Assembly (NCBI GenBank): GCA_905198865.1
Contig: CAJKEB010000042.1
Location: 1 to 15,838, forward strand
DNA: 15,838 bases
DNA from: an uncultured Eubacteriales bacterium
Lineage (GTDB): Bacteria; Bacillota; Clostridia; Monoglobales; Monoglobaceae
Reading direction: 5' to 3'
Shown here: piece by piece, positions 8,901 to 13,995 of the stretch
How positions within the stretch are numbered: position 1 is the first letter of the stretch
Layout of the letters: every line of letters starts with the position of its first letter
Notes under the pieces: model-generated
Seen by the model: only the letters and a program-made list of their open reading frames with translations
What the model was told of the DNA's origin: nothing
The model's database searches: none
Program-made: the position numbers and the translations under genes

Positions 8901-10060
8901 TTACGCGCTTCAACACTCGGAATAGTTATAGCTTCTCCGCTGTACACGGTCACGCTGTCAATACCTACAGTTTCACCTGCCGCATTAACAAAGGAACCGC
9001 CGTTTGTCTGCGCGTCAAAGGTCACTGTATTTGTGGTTACTTCCTTTTCTGCGCTTGTTTCGCCGCTTGCAAGCTCGCTTGTCGTGCTCATTCCGCCAAA
9101 TTCTATAAGATAACCTCTTGTATCCGTGTTATTTGCAGATATATTATATAGGTCGTCCCAGTATGGCCCCTGATAGCCCATCCATACACAGTATCCTGTG
9201 TTCGGCTCTACGCTATGCCAGTAAGCGCTGCCGCTCGGAAGCGTCTGACCGGCTTCGGGGCCGTCTATCCAGTAGAAATCGTCGCCGCTATATTCTTCAT
9301 GAACTCTGCTGCCGATGTTGACTGATTTCTTATAGTATTTTATAAAGTTATTGTCAGTTATGCCCTGTGCAATTCTTTCATATGTATATTGGGTTGTACA
9401 TTCAGAATTTACATAGCATGATGTACCGCCAATCCATGTTCCGTTATATCTGTTAGCAGCGATTTGTATCATTTTCAGCACCATTGTGTTTTCATTGGCG
9501 CTGGTAATGTTGGTAAGATAACCGTTTTCGCCGTATGCTGTCGTATTATGTGCATTTTTTACAGCATCAAGCCATGAACATCTTGATGAAACATAACGGT
9601 AAATATGTCCGCCGTAGAATACGTCGCCTTCTTCAAGCTCAAGATCATTCAGTACGCTTACTTCAATATTCATGGGTGCATCAGATTTTGTGTATATTAC
9701 CTTACTTAAAGTCTCAGATGCGGTTGCTGTATCTGTCACCTCACAGGTGACGCTCTGATACGGCTGGGACGCTGAATAGCTTGTGTACAGCGTTGTGCCA
9801 TTTGTAGCATAATTGAAGGTCAGCCCGTTTACAGACGGCACCAAAAAAGAACCGCTGTCAACCGAAACAGTTACATAGCTCGCGCTGCCGGGCAGCATAG
9901 TTTCACAGGTAAATTTTGTTGTATCTCCTGCTGTCACTGCCACAGGAGCGCCTATCGTCACCGACGAAGACATATCCGCCGCGGATATATTTACCATTGG
10001 CACTATTGTAAGTAACATACTGATTGTCAGAAGTAATGCAATAATTCTTTTTAACTTCAT
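2906..10060 (-). CDS. Giant SLH-anchored surface protein: C-type lectin, InlB/Flg_new repeats, Cna-B-like domains
   Basis: A 2384-residue secreted protein. Residues 1-28 are a signal peptide (MKLKR, then a hydrophobic core). Residues ~150-325 resemble a C-type lectin fold (GHIYRYV, ITSANEN, YWIDGPEAG, EPNTGYC, RGYLIEFGG). About twelve InlB/Flg_new repeats follow (pattern VTFDaqGG, GYTFdGWyt, LYAhW). They are interrupted three times by pairs of Cna-B-like domains (about residues 597-832, 1325-1556 and 1877-2070). A Pro/Thr/Ser-rich linker with a GGGGG stretch (~2100-2165) leads to SLH repeats (~2170-2380; GYDDNMFRPENYITRAEF and GYEDNTFRPDCLITRAEA), which should bind secondary cell-wall polymer. 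There is no LPXTG motif. It is probably an adhesin or S-layer-associated stalk. The start at 10060 is set by AAGGAGG 7 bases upstream and by the signal peptide; the frame stays open to 10141 but that stretch is the promoter. Confidence 0.92.
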   Translation of the reverse strand: MKLKRIIALLLTISMLLTIVPMVNISAADMSSSVTIGAPVAVTAGDTTKFTCETMLPGSASYVTVSVDSGSFLVPSVNGLTFNYATNGTTLYTSYSASQPYQSVTCEVTDTATASETLSKVIYTKSDAPMNIEVSVLNDLELEEGDVFYGGHIYRYVSSRCSWLDAVKNAHNTTAYGENGYLTNITSANENTMVLKMIQIAANRYNGTWIGGTSCYVNSECTTQYTYERIAQGITDNNFIKYYKKSVNIGSRVHEEYSGDDFYWIDGPEAGQTLPSGSAYWHSVEPNTGYCVWMGYQGPYWDDLYNISANNTDTRGYLIEFGGMSTTSELASGETSAEKEVTTNTVTFDAQTNGGSFVNAAGETVGIDSVTVYSGEAITIPSVEARNGYTFDGWFTEAEDGTRISLGQEGDTYTPTMQSTLYAQFTPYEYRVRYTNDNGTPVCWQICYWDSDYRYFTKAEAEEAIRENGGTYTLDKAGYTFVGWKDPNGQLYQSGGAFSNLATKNLDEFIRTPAWEPNTYTVTFDKQGGNDGTDSVSATYDAKMPVVTPPQKAGYTFAGYYSEANGGGTQYYLSSGVALKNWDIAGNGTLYAYWIAEAEIGGTIIWNYDYGSGVTNEKVTSGIEIQLLRTSQSSAGETAVPVSGATATIGSYTLSADGTKNTANYSFGSFPVIDENGNAYTYIVKVLNTPSNYTSSVNIVSLNEQNITVQFYAQDNCFDAEWKIKLSGDEAYIADGIRPDAVNVKLTYATAADGEYKVITQHANSYVKCELQPDGTYTGSYPVWKTQPDGSTYYYKLEIVSYERNGKIYETPKYYNFSLNESTVPITYDSVNDRSSNVMEGTLECDSYKIIFDSNGGRLENFEKNYVIIRKGLTVADFGSYVPTYLGASNRRFLGWYRDLNYTTQATADTTYSSDTTLYAKWDTHKVTFMDGTETVDSIDTWCGNSVSAAKLPETAKTGYTFDGYETAAAYTYTENSNALIPAKTKLYNEYGDYVGGTAWFIHSDVVMNAIWKPQVHTVDFNLNYPDCGPCDPRATTVTYDSTYGDNPNGGLPAPMRDGYTFAGWYTASEGGEQIKDDTKVQITSAQTLYAHWMPNTYTVTFDAQGGSCDETSRQVTYNTAYGDLPVPERPEYIFDGWYTQADDGNLVVATTKMTTANDHKLYAQWLPIVDITFDANGGECDTPSKSIVYDEEETITYGTLPTPTRAGYTFDGWFTDPTAGTEVTEDTVFTSESDHTLYAHWRANQYTVRLEKRLVTPVSEELTVTYDMTPDDVTPPVVEGRIFGGYYTKPGGNGEQYIGADGKWLAPYTDTENKVLYAYWYVEELKGTVTADYTYTHDETTIIIEEEHKVKQAAVNLTVSSNTANAAPQILQLVEAGDGKTASAPYSFTGIFPYEDENGIIYNYVIDVDEVDDYTIEKTAVRANGIDFLLDYNPDKFDVKWRIYLDDGISSILPDTVNVKLMRRRTDDPSDPWEIIALHTDKSVPCVRRYDAEKQERYFEGYYPALKNVATTNIPYEYTIMIDSYVVNGVETICTDNTIDNYSPMAVTQTSRYAENEIPAVIEAEIKVNTYDVTLDTDEHSQAAAADGYNADRVISSDSFKFTVTPNEGYVIDRVMTDGAEMTLGTDGLYTINNITEDKTVTITTRPATYNVTLETNGGTINNGNITEYTYGTSATLPTDITMDGYIFRGWYVNAGFRYDPVTEIPVGTMGDVTYYAKWERAPYDVSFDINYEGGTNPASIQVVVGNAYGELPTSTRTGYTFDGWYTAAEDGSLVTDITDVTNENPHTLYAHWTANTYKVTLDTRTGIIRSNDVTYGETLSDVRVPTMLGYTFGGYYDGYGGNGDKYIDADGTWVNGTYTKTSDLTLYAYWYRDKIYGDVEIYYHAINTPEEKVQNATVNLKYSTTAEHPVTFNTESVTDTQKYSFTGTFPYEDSTGNPYIYELSINDVTNYTTTSEATPYGMDFILAHDPDEFDVDWKITTDDCDSSKLPEKVNVKVTYRLGTVWNIINQHLTTSVECALNEDGTYTGSYPVWKYISGTTSPYYYSIEVVSYVIDGETIFCEQRNTIKGYNTLTPNNSYYDTELDKNSNTITAALTEFVTPAEPSPSPTATAAPTESPSPTATPTATPKHSGGGGGTYVNITPTPSPAATVSPTAIPSPPDKPRLDTEHHFAYVYGYPEGNVRPEANITRGEVAAIFYRLLSQESRNMYEATSNSYTDVDSGLWSNEAISTMTKAGIISGYDDNMFRPENYITRAEFAVIAARFDSMTYDGENKFTDIDGHWAQNYINRAAQKGWVSGYEDNTFRPDCLITRAEAISLINRVLGRLPETTEDLLDNMNVWSDNADTNAWYYIAVQEATNGHAYDLKSDNTHEKWTELLIENK
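3770..4677 (-). repeat. Internal super-module 3 of the giant gene
   Basis: This encodes one GGYY-type InlB repeat plus two Cna-B-like domains. It is homologous to the segments at about 5350-6333 and 7525-8511. Shared landmarks are FGGYY, a KYI/QYI-x-ADG loop, PYED, FD-x-WK/R and YTGSYPVWK. A 30-base stretch at 3960-3989 is identical to 7713-7742, more conserved than the surrounding protein similarity would need. Confidence 0.75.
5350..6333 (-). repeat. Internal super-module 2 of the giant gene
   Basis: The same order of domains as at 3770-4677: a GGYY InlB repeat (GGYYTKPGGNGEQYIGADG), then two Cna-B-like domains. This copy is the most diverged in its second Cna-B-like domain (FEGYYPALKN in place of YTGSYPVWK). 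Boundaries are approximate. Confidence 0.7.
7525..8511 (-). repeat. Internal super-module 1 of the giant gene
   Basis: A GGYY-type InlB repeat (FAGYYSEANGGGTQYY) is followed by two Cna-B-like domains ending around YYNFSLNES. It contains 7713-7742, a 30-base exact match to module 3. Boundaries are approximate. Confidence 0.7.
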
Positions 10061-10099
10061 GTTAATTCCTCCTTGTGTTTTAATTATATGATTATATAC

Positions 10100-10132
10100 A
10101 TTATGATATATGAACAGCACCTTTTCAGCACC
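10100..10132 (-). promoter_or_regulatory. SARP-type promoter/operator copy D (for the giant surface protein)
   Basis: On the minus strand a perfect repeat GGTGCTG (10132-10126) AAAA GGTGCTG (10121-10115) is followed after nine bases by the -10 CATAAT (10105-10100). Predicted start is near 10093, about 33 bases before the ATG at 10060. No -35 box is seen. Confidence 0.8.
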
Positions 10133-10240
10133 TGAATACATTTTTGTCTGTTTTATATCTATTATAAACCTAAAAGGACATCAAAATGACACGGGAAAAC
10201 AAAAACTTTTTTTAAATTAAAAATGTGCCACACACTTTTG

Positions 10241-10274
10241 ATTTTACTTGCATAAACAACACCTTTTCAGCACC
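10241..10274 (-). promoter_or_regulatory. SARP-type promoter/operator copy E (second, upstream copy)
   Basis: On the minus strand: GGTGCTG (10274-10268), AAAA, GGTGTTG (10263-10257), ten bases, then TAAAAT (10246-10241). One heptamer has a single change and the -10 is one base further away than in the other four copies. It points at the giant gene about 200 bases downstream, so it may be a second promoter for it or a relic. Confidence 0.6.
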
Positions 10275-10300
10275 TGAGCAGATATATTTATAAATGCTTT
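10257..10300 (-). repeat. Duplicated operator block, copy 2 (partner at 2747-2790)
   Basis: Forty-one of 44 positions match 2747-2790, including 29 of 30 in the part beyond the first heptamer pair arm (10271-10300). Confidence 0.8.
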
Positions 10301-10424
10301 TAATGAAAATATATTTTTAATGTGTATCAACCATCCTGTGCATATTGTATAGCATAATTTTTTCAATAAGGTAGGTCTTTTTGACAGAGTTGCGTCTGTC
10401 TTATTGTCATGCATTAAAATAATA

Positions 10425-10466
10425 AAAACGCATCTTGGAAACATTTCTACTTCCAAGATACGTTTT
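10425..10466 (-). terminator. Rho-independent terminator of the 10536-11429 gene
   Basis: A 16-bp stem (10425-10440 with 10451-10466) has a 10-base loop. The only imperfect position is a G-U pair in minus-strand RNA. It is followed on the minus strand by TTTTTATTATTTT. It lies about 70 bases past the stop codon at 10536. Confidence 0.88.
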
Positions 10467-10535
10467 CATTTCAAGTTATATTGTTTTGTTACACCATTAT
10501 CTTAATGACATTGGGCTTGAAATCCTCCCTTTGTG

Positions 10536-11429
10536 TTATTGTTGCTTTTGAATATACACATTACGCGCATCATTCAGCAGTTTATGTGCCCGATTGAATA
10601 CTGCCATATTGTCACCCGAAACAACTGCATTGCATATTCCCGCAAGCTCAGTCGGAAGTACAAATTCTTCTCCAAGCTTCGGAATATAACTTAACTGTTC
10701 CTCAGAAAAATCAGCCGTATTGAATTCACCAATTTCAATTTCAGGCATTGCTTTTAGCGATTCTTTATTTTCTTTAACCGTTTTATATGTACCACTGTAA
10801 GATGTGAACTCTTTCAGCGAATAATCTTTTAAATCATAATATTCAACATCATATTCATCGAACTTGTGATTCTGATAAAAATCCTCGTGTATATTTACAA
10901 ATGTATCTGCCGCCGGATTTTCAATATAATCAAAAACAATTCTATTCATATCATCATTGTTATTGATTTCCTTTGCAAGAAGCACTGTAAAACATGGCAA
11001 CAGCTTATATAACGGACGAAGATGCTCCATATTTCCTTCAATAAGGTTATCGTATTCATCATAAGCCGCTATTACGATATTCTCATTATCGCAAAGCGCA
11101 CGGTAAGCATAAATATTGCTTTCCACAACACCGTTGGAACGCCAATCTTCTGAGATTTCAACATATATAAATGCTGTATCCTTTTCATCATTGAGCCATA
11201 TATCTCCGTTGATACCGCTGTCTTGTTCTGAAATGCTGAGCAGCAACAGCGAAAACAATGATATTGACTCTCCTATAGGCTGACAAAGCGTAGTTGTTCC
11301 TTTGTATGATTGATTGTTAGGATGTACATAGTATTGCGTCGCATCAGACAAATGACGGAACCCGAACCCTTTATATATCTCCTCGTTATTTTCTCTTTTC
11401 ACCTTATACGAGACTTTAAACACATTCAT
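10536..11429 (-). CDS. Hypothetical protein, 297 residues, acidic, cytosolic
   Basis: I do not recognise this gene. It has no signal peptide and only one moderately hydrophobic run (~residues 55-68, SISLFSLLLLSI), too short and buried in polar sequence to be a clear membrane segment. It is acidic and rich in Tyr and Asn. The start at 11429 is supported by GAGGAG 7 bases upstream, and a strong terminator follows the stop, so it is a single-gene unit. Near the C-terminus, IPKLGEEFVLPTELAGICNAVVSGD resembles the lead-in found just before the Walker A loop of some AAA-type ATPases, but no P-loop follows and the protein ends ~40 residues later. It could therefore be the front domain of such an ATPase that lost its motor; this is a weak guess. 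It is divergent from the broken deacetylase gene. Confidence 0.75.
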   Translation of the reverse strand: MNVFKVSYKVKRENNEEIYKGFGFRHLSDATQYYVHPNNQSYKGTTTLCQPIGESISLFSLLLLSISEQDSGINGDIWLNDEKDTAFIYVEISEDWRSNGVVESNIYAYRALCDNENIVIAAYDEYDNLIEGNMEHLRPLYKLLPCFTVLLAKEINNNDDMNRIVFDYIENPAADTFVNIHEDFYQNHKFDEYDVEYYDLKDYSLKEFTSYSGTYKTVKENKESLKAMPEIEIGEFNTADFSEEQLSYIPKLGEEFVLPTELAGICNAVVSGDNMAVFNRAHKLLNDARNVYIQKQQ

Positions 11430-11678
11430 AAGTTTTCTCCTCTTGCTAACTCTAAATCACAAATCTGAGTTAACTATATATAATATATCACATTTTGAGA
11501 ACAAAATCAACACAATATACCAAAAATAAAGCTTTTACTATTCCCAAAAATATTTAATGCTGAAAAAATACAGAAGAAAGCATCTCTTTATATCATTTTA
11601 AAATTTCAATGGTAATACAGTAAATTAATCGAATATATTTATTTTCCCTATCATAAAATGTGTCAGGAGGTGCGAAAA

Positions 11679-11945
11679 ATGAAAATTTGGTTTGTCGGTC
11701 GCAAAACAAGTGTTTTTCTTCTTACTATCGTAGTCTTATTCTTTGCAATATTGATTATAAGTCGTTTCAGTGACAGTAAGGCTGTCAGTGTTGCCAATGT
11801 GTCAAAGCGTGACCTTCCTATATATTACGTTCAAAAGGATGAGAACGACAAAAAAATATCAATATCATTTGATGCAGCATGGGGAAATGATTGGTTATTG
11901 AAACAAAAATACTTCCCGAAATCATTTTTAAAGTATAATTTTTAA
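11679..11945 (+). pseudogene. PdaB-like polysaccharide deacetylase, N-terminal fragment cut by the mobile element
   Basis: The 88-residue reading frame starts at 11679, behind a perfect AGGAGG (7-base spacing); an ATG at 11658 lies before the ribosome site and is ignored. It shows one membrane anchor (residues ~10-28), then LPIYYVQKDENDKKISISFDAAWGND. That is the signature entry of PdaB-type NodB-fold deacetylases, where SFDAAWGN carries the first catalytic/metal-binding aspartate. These proteins normally run on for about 170 more residues with ATFF and metal-binding histidine motifs; none of that is present. After GND (about 11895) the frame runs into unrelated AT-rich sequence and stops at 11945. 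PdaB-type enzymes act on spore cortex or cell-wall polysaccharide during sporulation. The fragment has lost its active site, unless the element is excised and restores the frame. Confidence 0.85.
11880..11900. other. Probable attachment-site junction between chromosome and mobile element
   Basis: Conserved deacetylase coding sequence ends at the GND codons (GGAAATGAT, about 11884-11892), and element-like AT-rich sequence begins. A GA dinucleotide sits exactly at the break (11889-11890); Tn4451/Tn5397-type large serine recombinases cross over at GA. The recombinase gene ends only ~75 bases further on, the usual arrangement. The second attachment site is not in the window. Confidence 0.55.
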
Positions 11946-11952
11946 AGTATAA
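11925..11952. repeat. 14-bp perfect tandem repeat near the element end
   Basis: TTTTTAAAGTATAA occurs twice head to tail (11925-11938 and 11939-11952). It is framed by CCCGAA (11915-11920) and TTCGGG (11953-11958), which could pair. It lies between the recombinase stop codon and the junction, so it may be part of the recombinase attachment site or a weak terminator. Confidence 0.6.
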
Positions 11953-11970
11953 TTCGGGCATATAATCTGA

Positions 11971-13542
11971 TTATGATATACACTTTTTAAGTTCATCAAG
12001 ATCCTCTTGGAAATTAAAAACTATTTTGATAACTTTATTTGTGTACACATATATCATATTGATAAAAATACTTACAACCTCCGGGGTCAATTTATCAATT
12101 TGTTTGTATTTTAAGAATTTAGCAAACCAGTCCTCTTCAATAACATCTTGACAAGTTTTGTTCACTTTTTCATTTAATACTTTTAATTGATTATTCAGAT
12201 TTATTATCTCGTCTTCATATTGCTTTTTATACTCAATATATTCTTCACAAGTTAATATTTGCCCTTTGTAATCTTCGTATAATGATTTGCGTAGTAACTT
12301 ATTTCTATCAATTTTTTCTTCGAGTGCTTTAATTTGTTTGTGTATATTTGAATGAACTTTCTTATTCTTTTTATTCGGTTTAGAAATTACTTTTTCTATA
12401 TTCTTTACTTCAGATATAAAACGATTAATTTCATCTATGACTATTTTTTCTACAGCATCTTGTCTTATTAAATGTGATGTGCAAATATGATTTCCATATT
12501 TTTGATACGTTCCGCATCTAAAGTATGATATACCACGTTGTACAACGCGACACATACCTCGTCCGCAATCAGCACATTGAATGTGATTAGCAAGCGAATG
12601 CTGTTTTGAAAAAGGTAAGCTTCTATAACTCTTTTTCATCATAGATTGTACAGTATTAAATATATCATAAGATATTATTGGCTCATGAGTATCTTTTACA
12701 ATTATCCACTCATCTTTTGAAACTTGTTTAGATTTTTTAGCTCTATATTGAGAAGAATTAAGCTTATGCTGTACCATATTCCCAATATAGACTTCATTTT
12801 TTAATATGTTATGAATGGTTGAATACGTCCAGTATTTTGTTATTTCAAGCTTTTGACCATTGGTATATTTTAAACCTTGAGATTTTTTATATACAGAAGG
12901 ACATGGTATACCTTCTGCTGTTAATGTTTTAGCAATCCCGATTTGCCCATAACCTTCAACATACATATTAAATATTCTTTGAACAACAGCAGCTGCATAG
13001 TGATCTATAATTAAGTGGTTCTTATTATTCGGATCCTTCATATATCCATATGGAGCAAATCCGCCAATAAATTCACCGTTCTGTTGTTTTGTTCTTATTG
13101 CCGTAATAACCTTACTTGATATATCCCTTGCATATTGTGCATTAACGATATTTTTGATTGGCATACTAATATCGTATGATTGTTGATAATTGTCAATCCC
13201 ATCGTTTAGTGCAATAAATCTGACTCCATGTTGTGGAAAGTACCTTTCTAAATACGTACCTGTGTCAATGTAATTTCTACCTATTCTTGATAAATCTTTT
13301 ACTATTACACAGTTAATTATTCCTCGTTCTATATCTTTTAGCATTCTTTGGAAATCCGGTCTGTTAAAATTTGTACCTGTAAATCCATCATCAATATAAT
13401 AATCAATTATATTAACATTCGTCATATTTCGTTCCACGGAATTATTAATAAAATCTCGTTGATTGCTTATACTATTGCTTTCAATTTTATCGCCATCTTC
13501 TCGTGATAAACGAATATATGCGGCAGCGTTAAAAAATTCCAT
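11971..13542 (-). CDS. Large serine recombinase (TndX/TnpX-type)
   Basis: A 523-residue site-specific recombinase that should integrate and excise the element. Residues ~5-150 are the resolvase-type catalytic domain: nucleophile S13 in YIRLSRED, then NSISNQRDFI, DDGFTGTNFNRPDF and DLSRIGRNYIDTG with its conserved arginines. Residues ~165-285 are the Recombinase DNA-binding domain. A zinc ribbon follows (~322-355; CADC, then CGTYQKYGNHIC), and a long Lys/Glu-rich coiled coil (~385-460). Size and order match complete members of the family, so the enzyme looks intact. The start at 13542 has AAGGAGG 5 bases upstream; the frame is open further up to 13575 but without a ribosome site. A near-consensus promoter lies at 13586-13614. 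The gene sits beside the interrupted deacetylase, as expected of an integrase at its attachment site. Confidence 0.93.
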   Translation of the reverse strand: MEFFNAAAYIRLSREDGDKIESNSISNQRDFINNSVERNMTNVNIIDYYIDDGFTGTNFNRPDFQRMLKDIERGIINCVIVKDLSRIGRNYIDTGTYLERYFPQHGVRFIALNDGIDNYQQSYDISMPIKNIVNAQYARDISSKVITAIRTKQQNGEFIGGFAPYGYMKDPNNKNHLIIDHYAAAVVQRIFNMYVEGYGQIGIAKTLTAEGIPCPSVYKKSQGLKYTNGQKLEITKYWTYSTIHNILKNEVYIGNMVQHKLNSSQYRAKKSKQVSKDEWIIVKDTHEPIISYDIFNTVQSMMKKSYRSLPFSKQHSLANHIQCADCGRGMCRVVQRGISYFRCGTYQKYGNHICTSHLIRQDAVEKIVIDEINRFISEVKNIEKVISKPNKKNKKVHSNIHKQIKALEEKIDRNKLLRKSLYEDYKGQILTCEEYIEYKKQYEDEIINLNNQLKVLNEKVNKTCQDVIEEDWFAKFLKYKQIDKLTPEVVSIFINMIYVYTNKVIKIVFNFQEDLDELKKCIS

Positions 13543-13585
13543 ATAAACCTCCTTATTTGCAGTTAATAACGCCATGCCTACAGAA

Positions 13586-13614
13586 ATATTAACATATAAC
13601 AGTTATTAAGTCAA
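13586..13614 (-). promoter_or_regulatory. Sigma-A-type promoter of the recombinase
   Basis: On the minus strand TTGACT (13614-13609), a 17-base spacer, and TAATAT (13591-13586). The start would be near 13579, about 37 bases before the recombinase ATG. The -35 box overlaps one arm of a long inverted repeat, which suggests repression. Confidence 0.78.
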
Positions 13615-13654
13615 TAGCATATGCAGAATATATTTTTTTACATATGCTGTTGAC
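13610..13654. repeat. Inverted repeat overlapping the recombinase promoter (possible operator)
   Basis: Arms of 14 bases (13610-13623 and 13641-13654) match at 13 positions, contain the palindrome CATATG, and are centred 31 bp apart, about three helical turns. One arm includes most of the -35 box. It could be an operator; as a terminator for the small ORF it is poor, because no T-run follows. Confidence 0.6.
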
Positions 13655-13657
13655 TAA

Positions 13658-13810
13658 TTAATTTTCCTGCATAGTGTCACACATAATATTAACATAATCC
13701 TGTAAGCATGTCGTGAACGTTTTTTCTTCTTCACTATATTCCCTTATTACACGATAAGTATCTTTCCCTATTTGATATGTAGCATCATATTTGCTGTTGT
13801 CCTTTTCTAT
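13658..13810 (-). CDS. Small TnpW-like transposon ORF, apparent AUA start
   Basis: A 50-residue frame upstream of the recombinase. The middle (ATYQIGKDTYRVIREYSEEEK) resembles the small TnpW-type proteins found beside TnpX/TndX recombinases, which share a pattern of Y-x-IG-x-x-TY-x-V followed by a charged strand. The frame has no ATG, GTG or TTG in the right place. An in-frame TAA overlaps the Shine-Dalgarno AAGGGGG, and an ATA (13810-13808) stands 7 bases after that site, exactly where ATG would be expected. So the gene either starts at AUA or has lost its start codon by one G-to-A change. The same is seen in the HAD gene at 13996-14472. Family assignment is tentative. Confidence 0.45.
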   Translation of the reverse strand: MEKDNSKYDATYQIGKDTYRVIREYSEEEKTFTTCLQDYVNIMCDTMQEN

Positions 13811-13916
13811 AAAAATTCCCCCTTAATATCCTCGTTTAAATATATGTTTTAAATAATTGATTATGATAAATGTTTTTATTTATATTTGATATTATTATAT
13901 TTGACTTTTGATAAAA

Positions 13917-13934
13917 GGGCGGAATTAACCGCCC
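13917..13934 (-). terminator. Terminator of the HAD gene
   Basis: A perfect 6-bp GC stem GGGCGG/CCGCCC with an AATTAA loop is followed on the minus strand by TTTTAT. It lies about 60 bases beyond the stop codon at 13996. The rest of 13811-13995 is AT-rich and shows no gene. Confidence 0.7.
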
Positions 13935-13995
13935 ATACTATTTTGGCATTTTTTAATTTATCTATAATAGTATTAACATCATTTCTTATATGTTT

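Larger units (their letters stand above)
10133..10535. other. Long intergenic region upstream of the giant gene
   Basis: I see no convincing gene here. It holds operator copy E (10257-10274), the terminator of the gene to its right (10425-10466), and a nested inverted repeat of unknown role (GACAGA 10383-10388 with TCTGTC 10395-10400, and CAATAAG 10364-10370 with CTTATTG 10400-10406). The stretch 10141-10240 is plain AT-rich sequence and would be leader if copy E is a promoter. Confidence 0.6.

Noticed and set aside
3418..9750. Many plus-strand open frames across the giant gene
   Set aside because: They lie opposite a clearly coding frame, lack ribosome sites and recognisable domains, and come from the low stop-codon content of the repeated modules.
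10061..10141. N-terminal extension of the giant protein up to an ATG near 10141
   Set aside because: This stretch contains operator copy D and its -10. The perfect AAGGAGG and signal peptide put the start at 10060.
10244..10456. 70-residue minus-strand frame between the hypothetical gene and the giant gene
   Set aside because: It runs through a strong terminator stem and operator copy E, and has no ribosome site.
11652..11659. CATAAAAT as a sporulation sigma-E -10 box for the deacetylase
   Set aside because: The transcription start would fall on the ribosome site (11665-11670), and the -35 match is poor.
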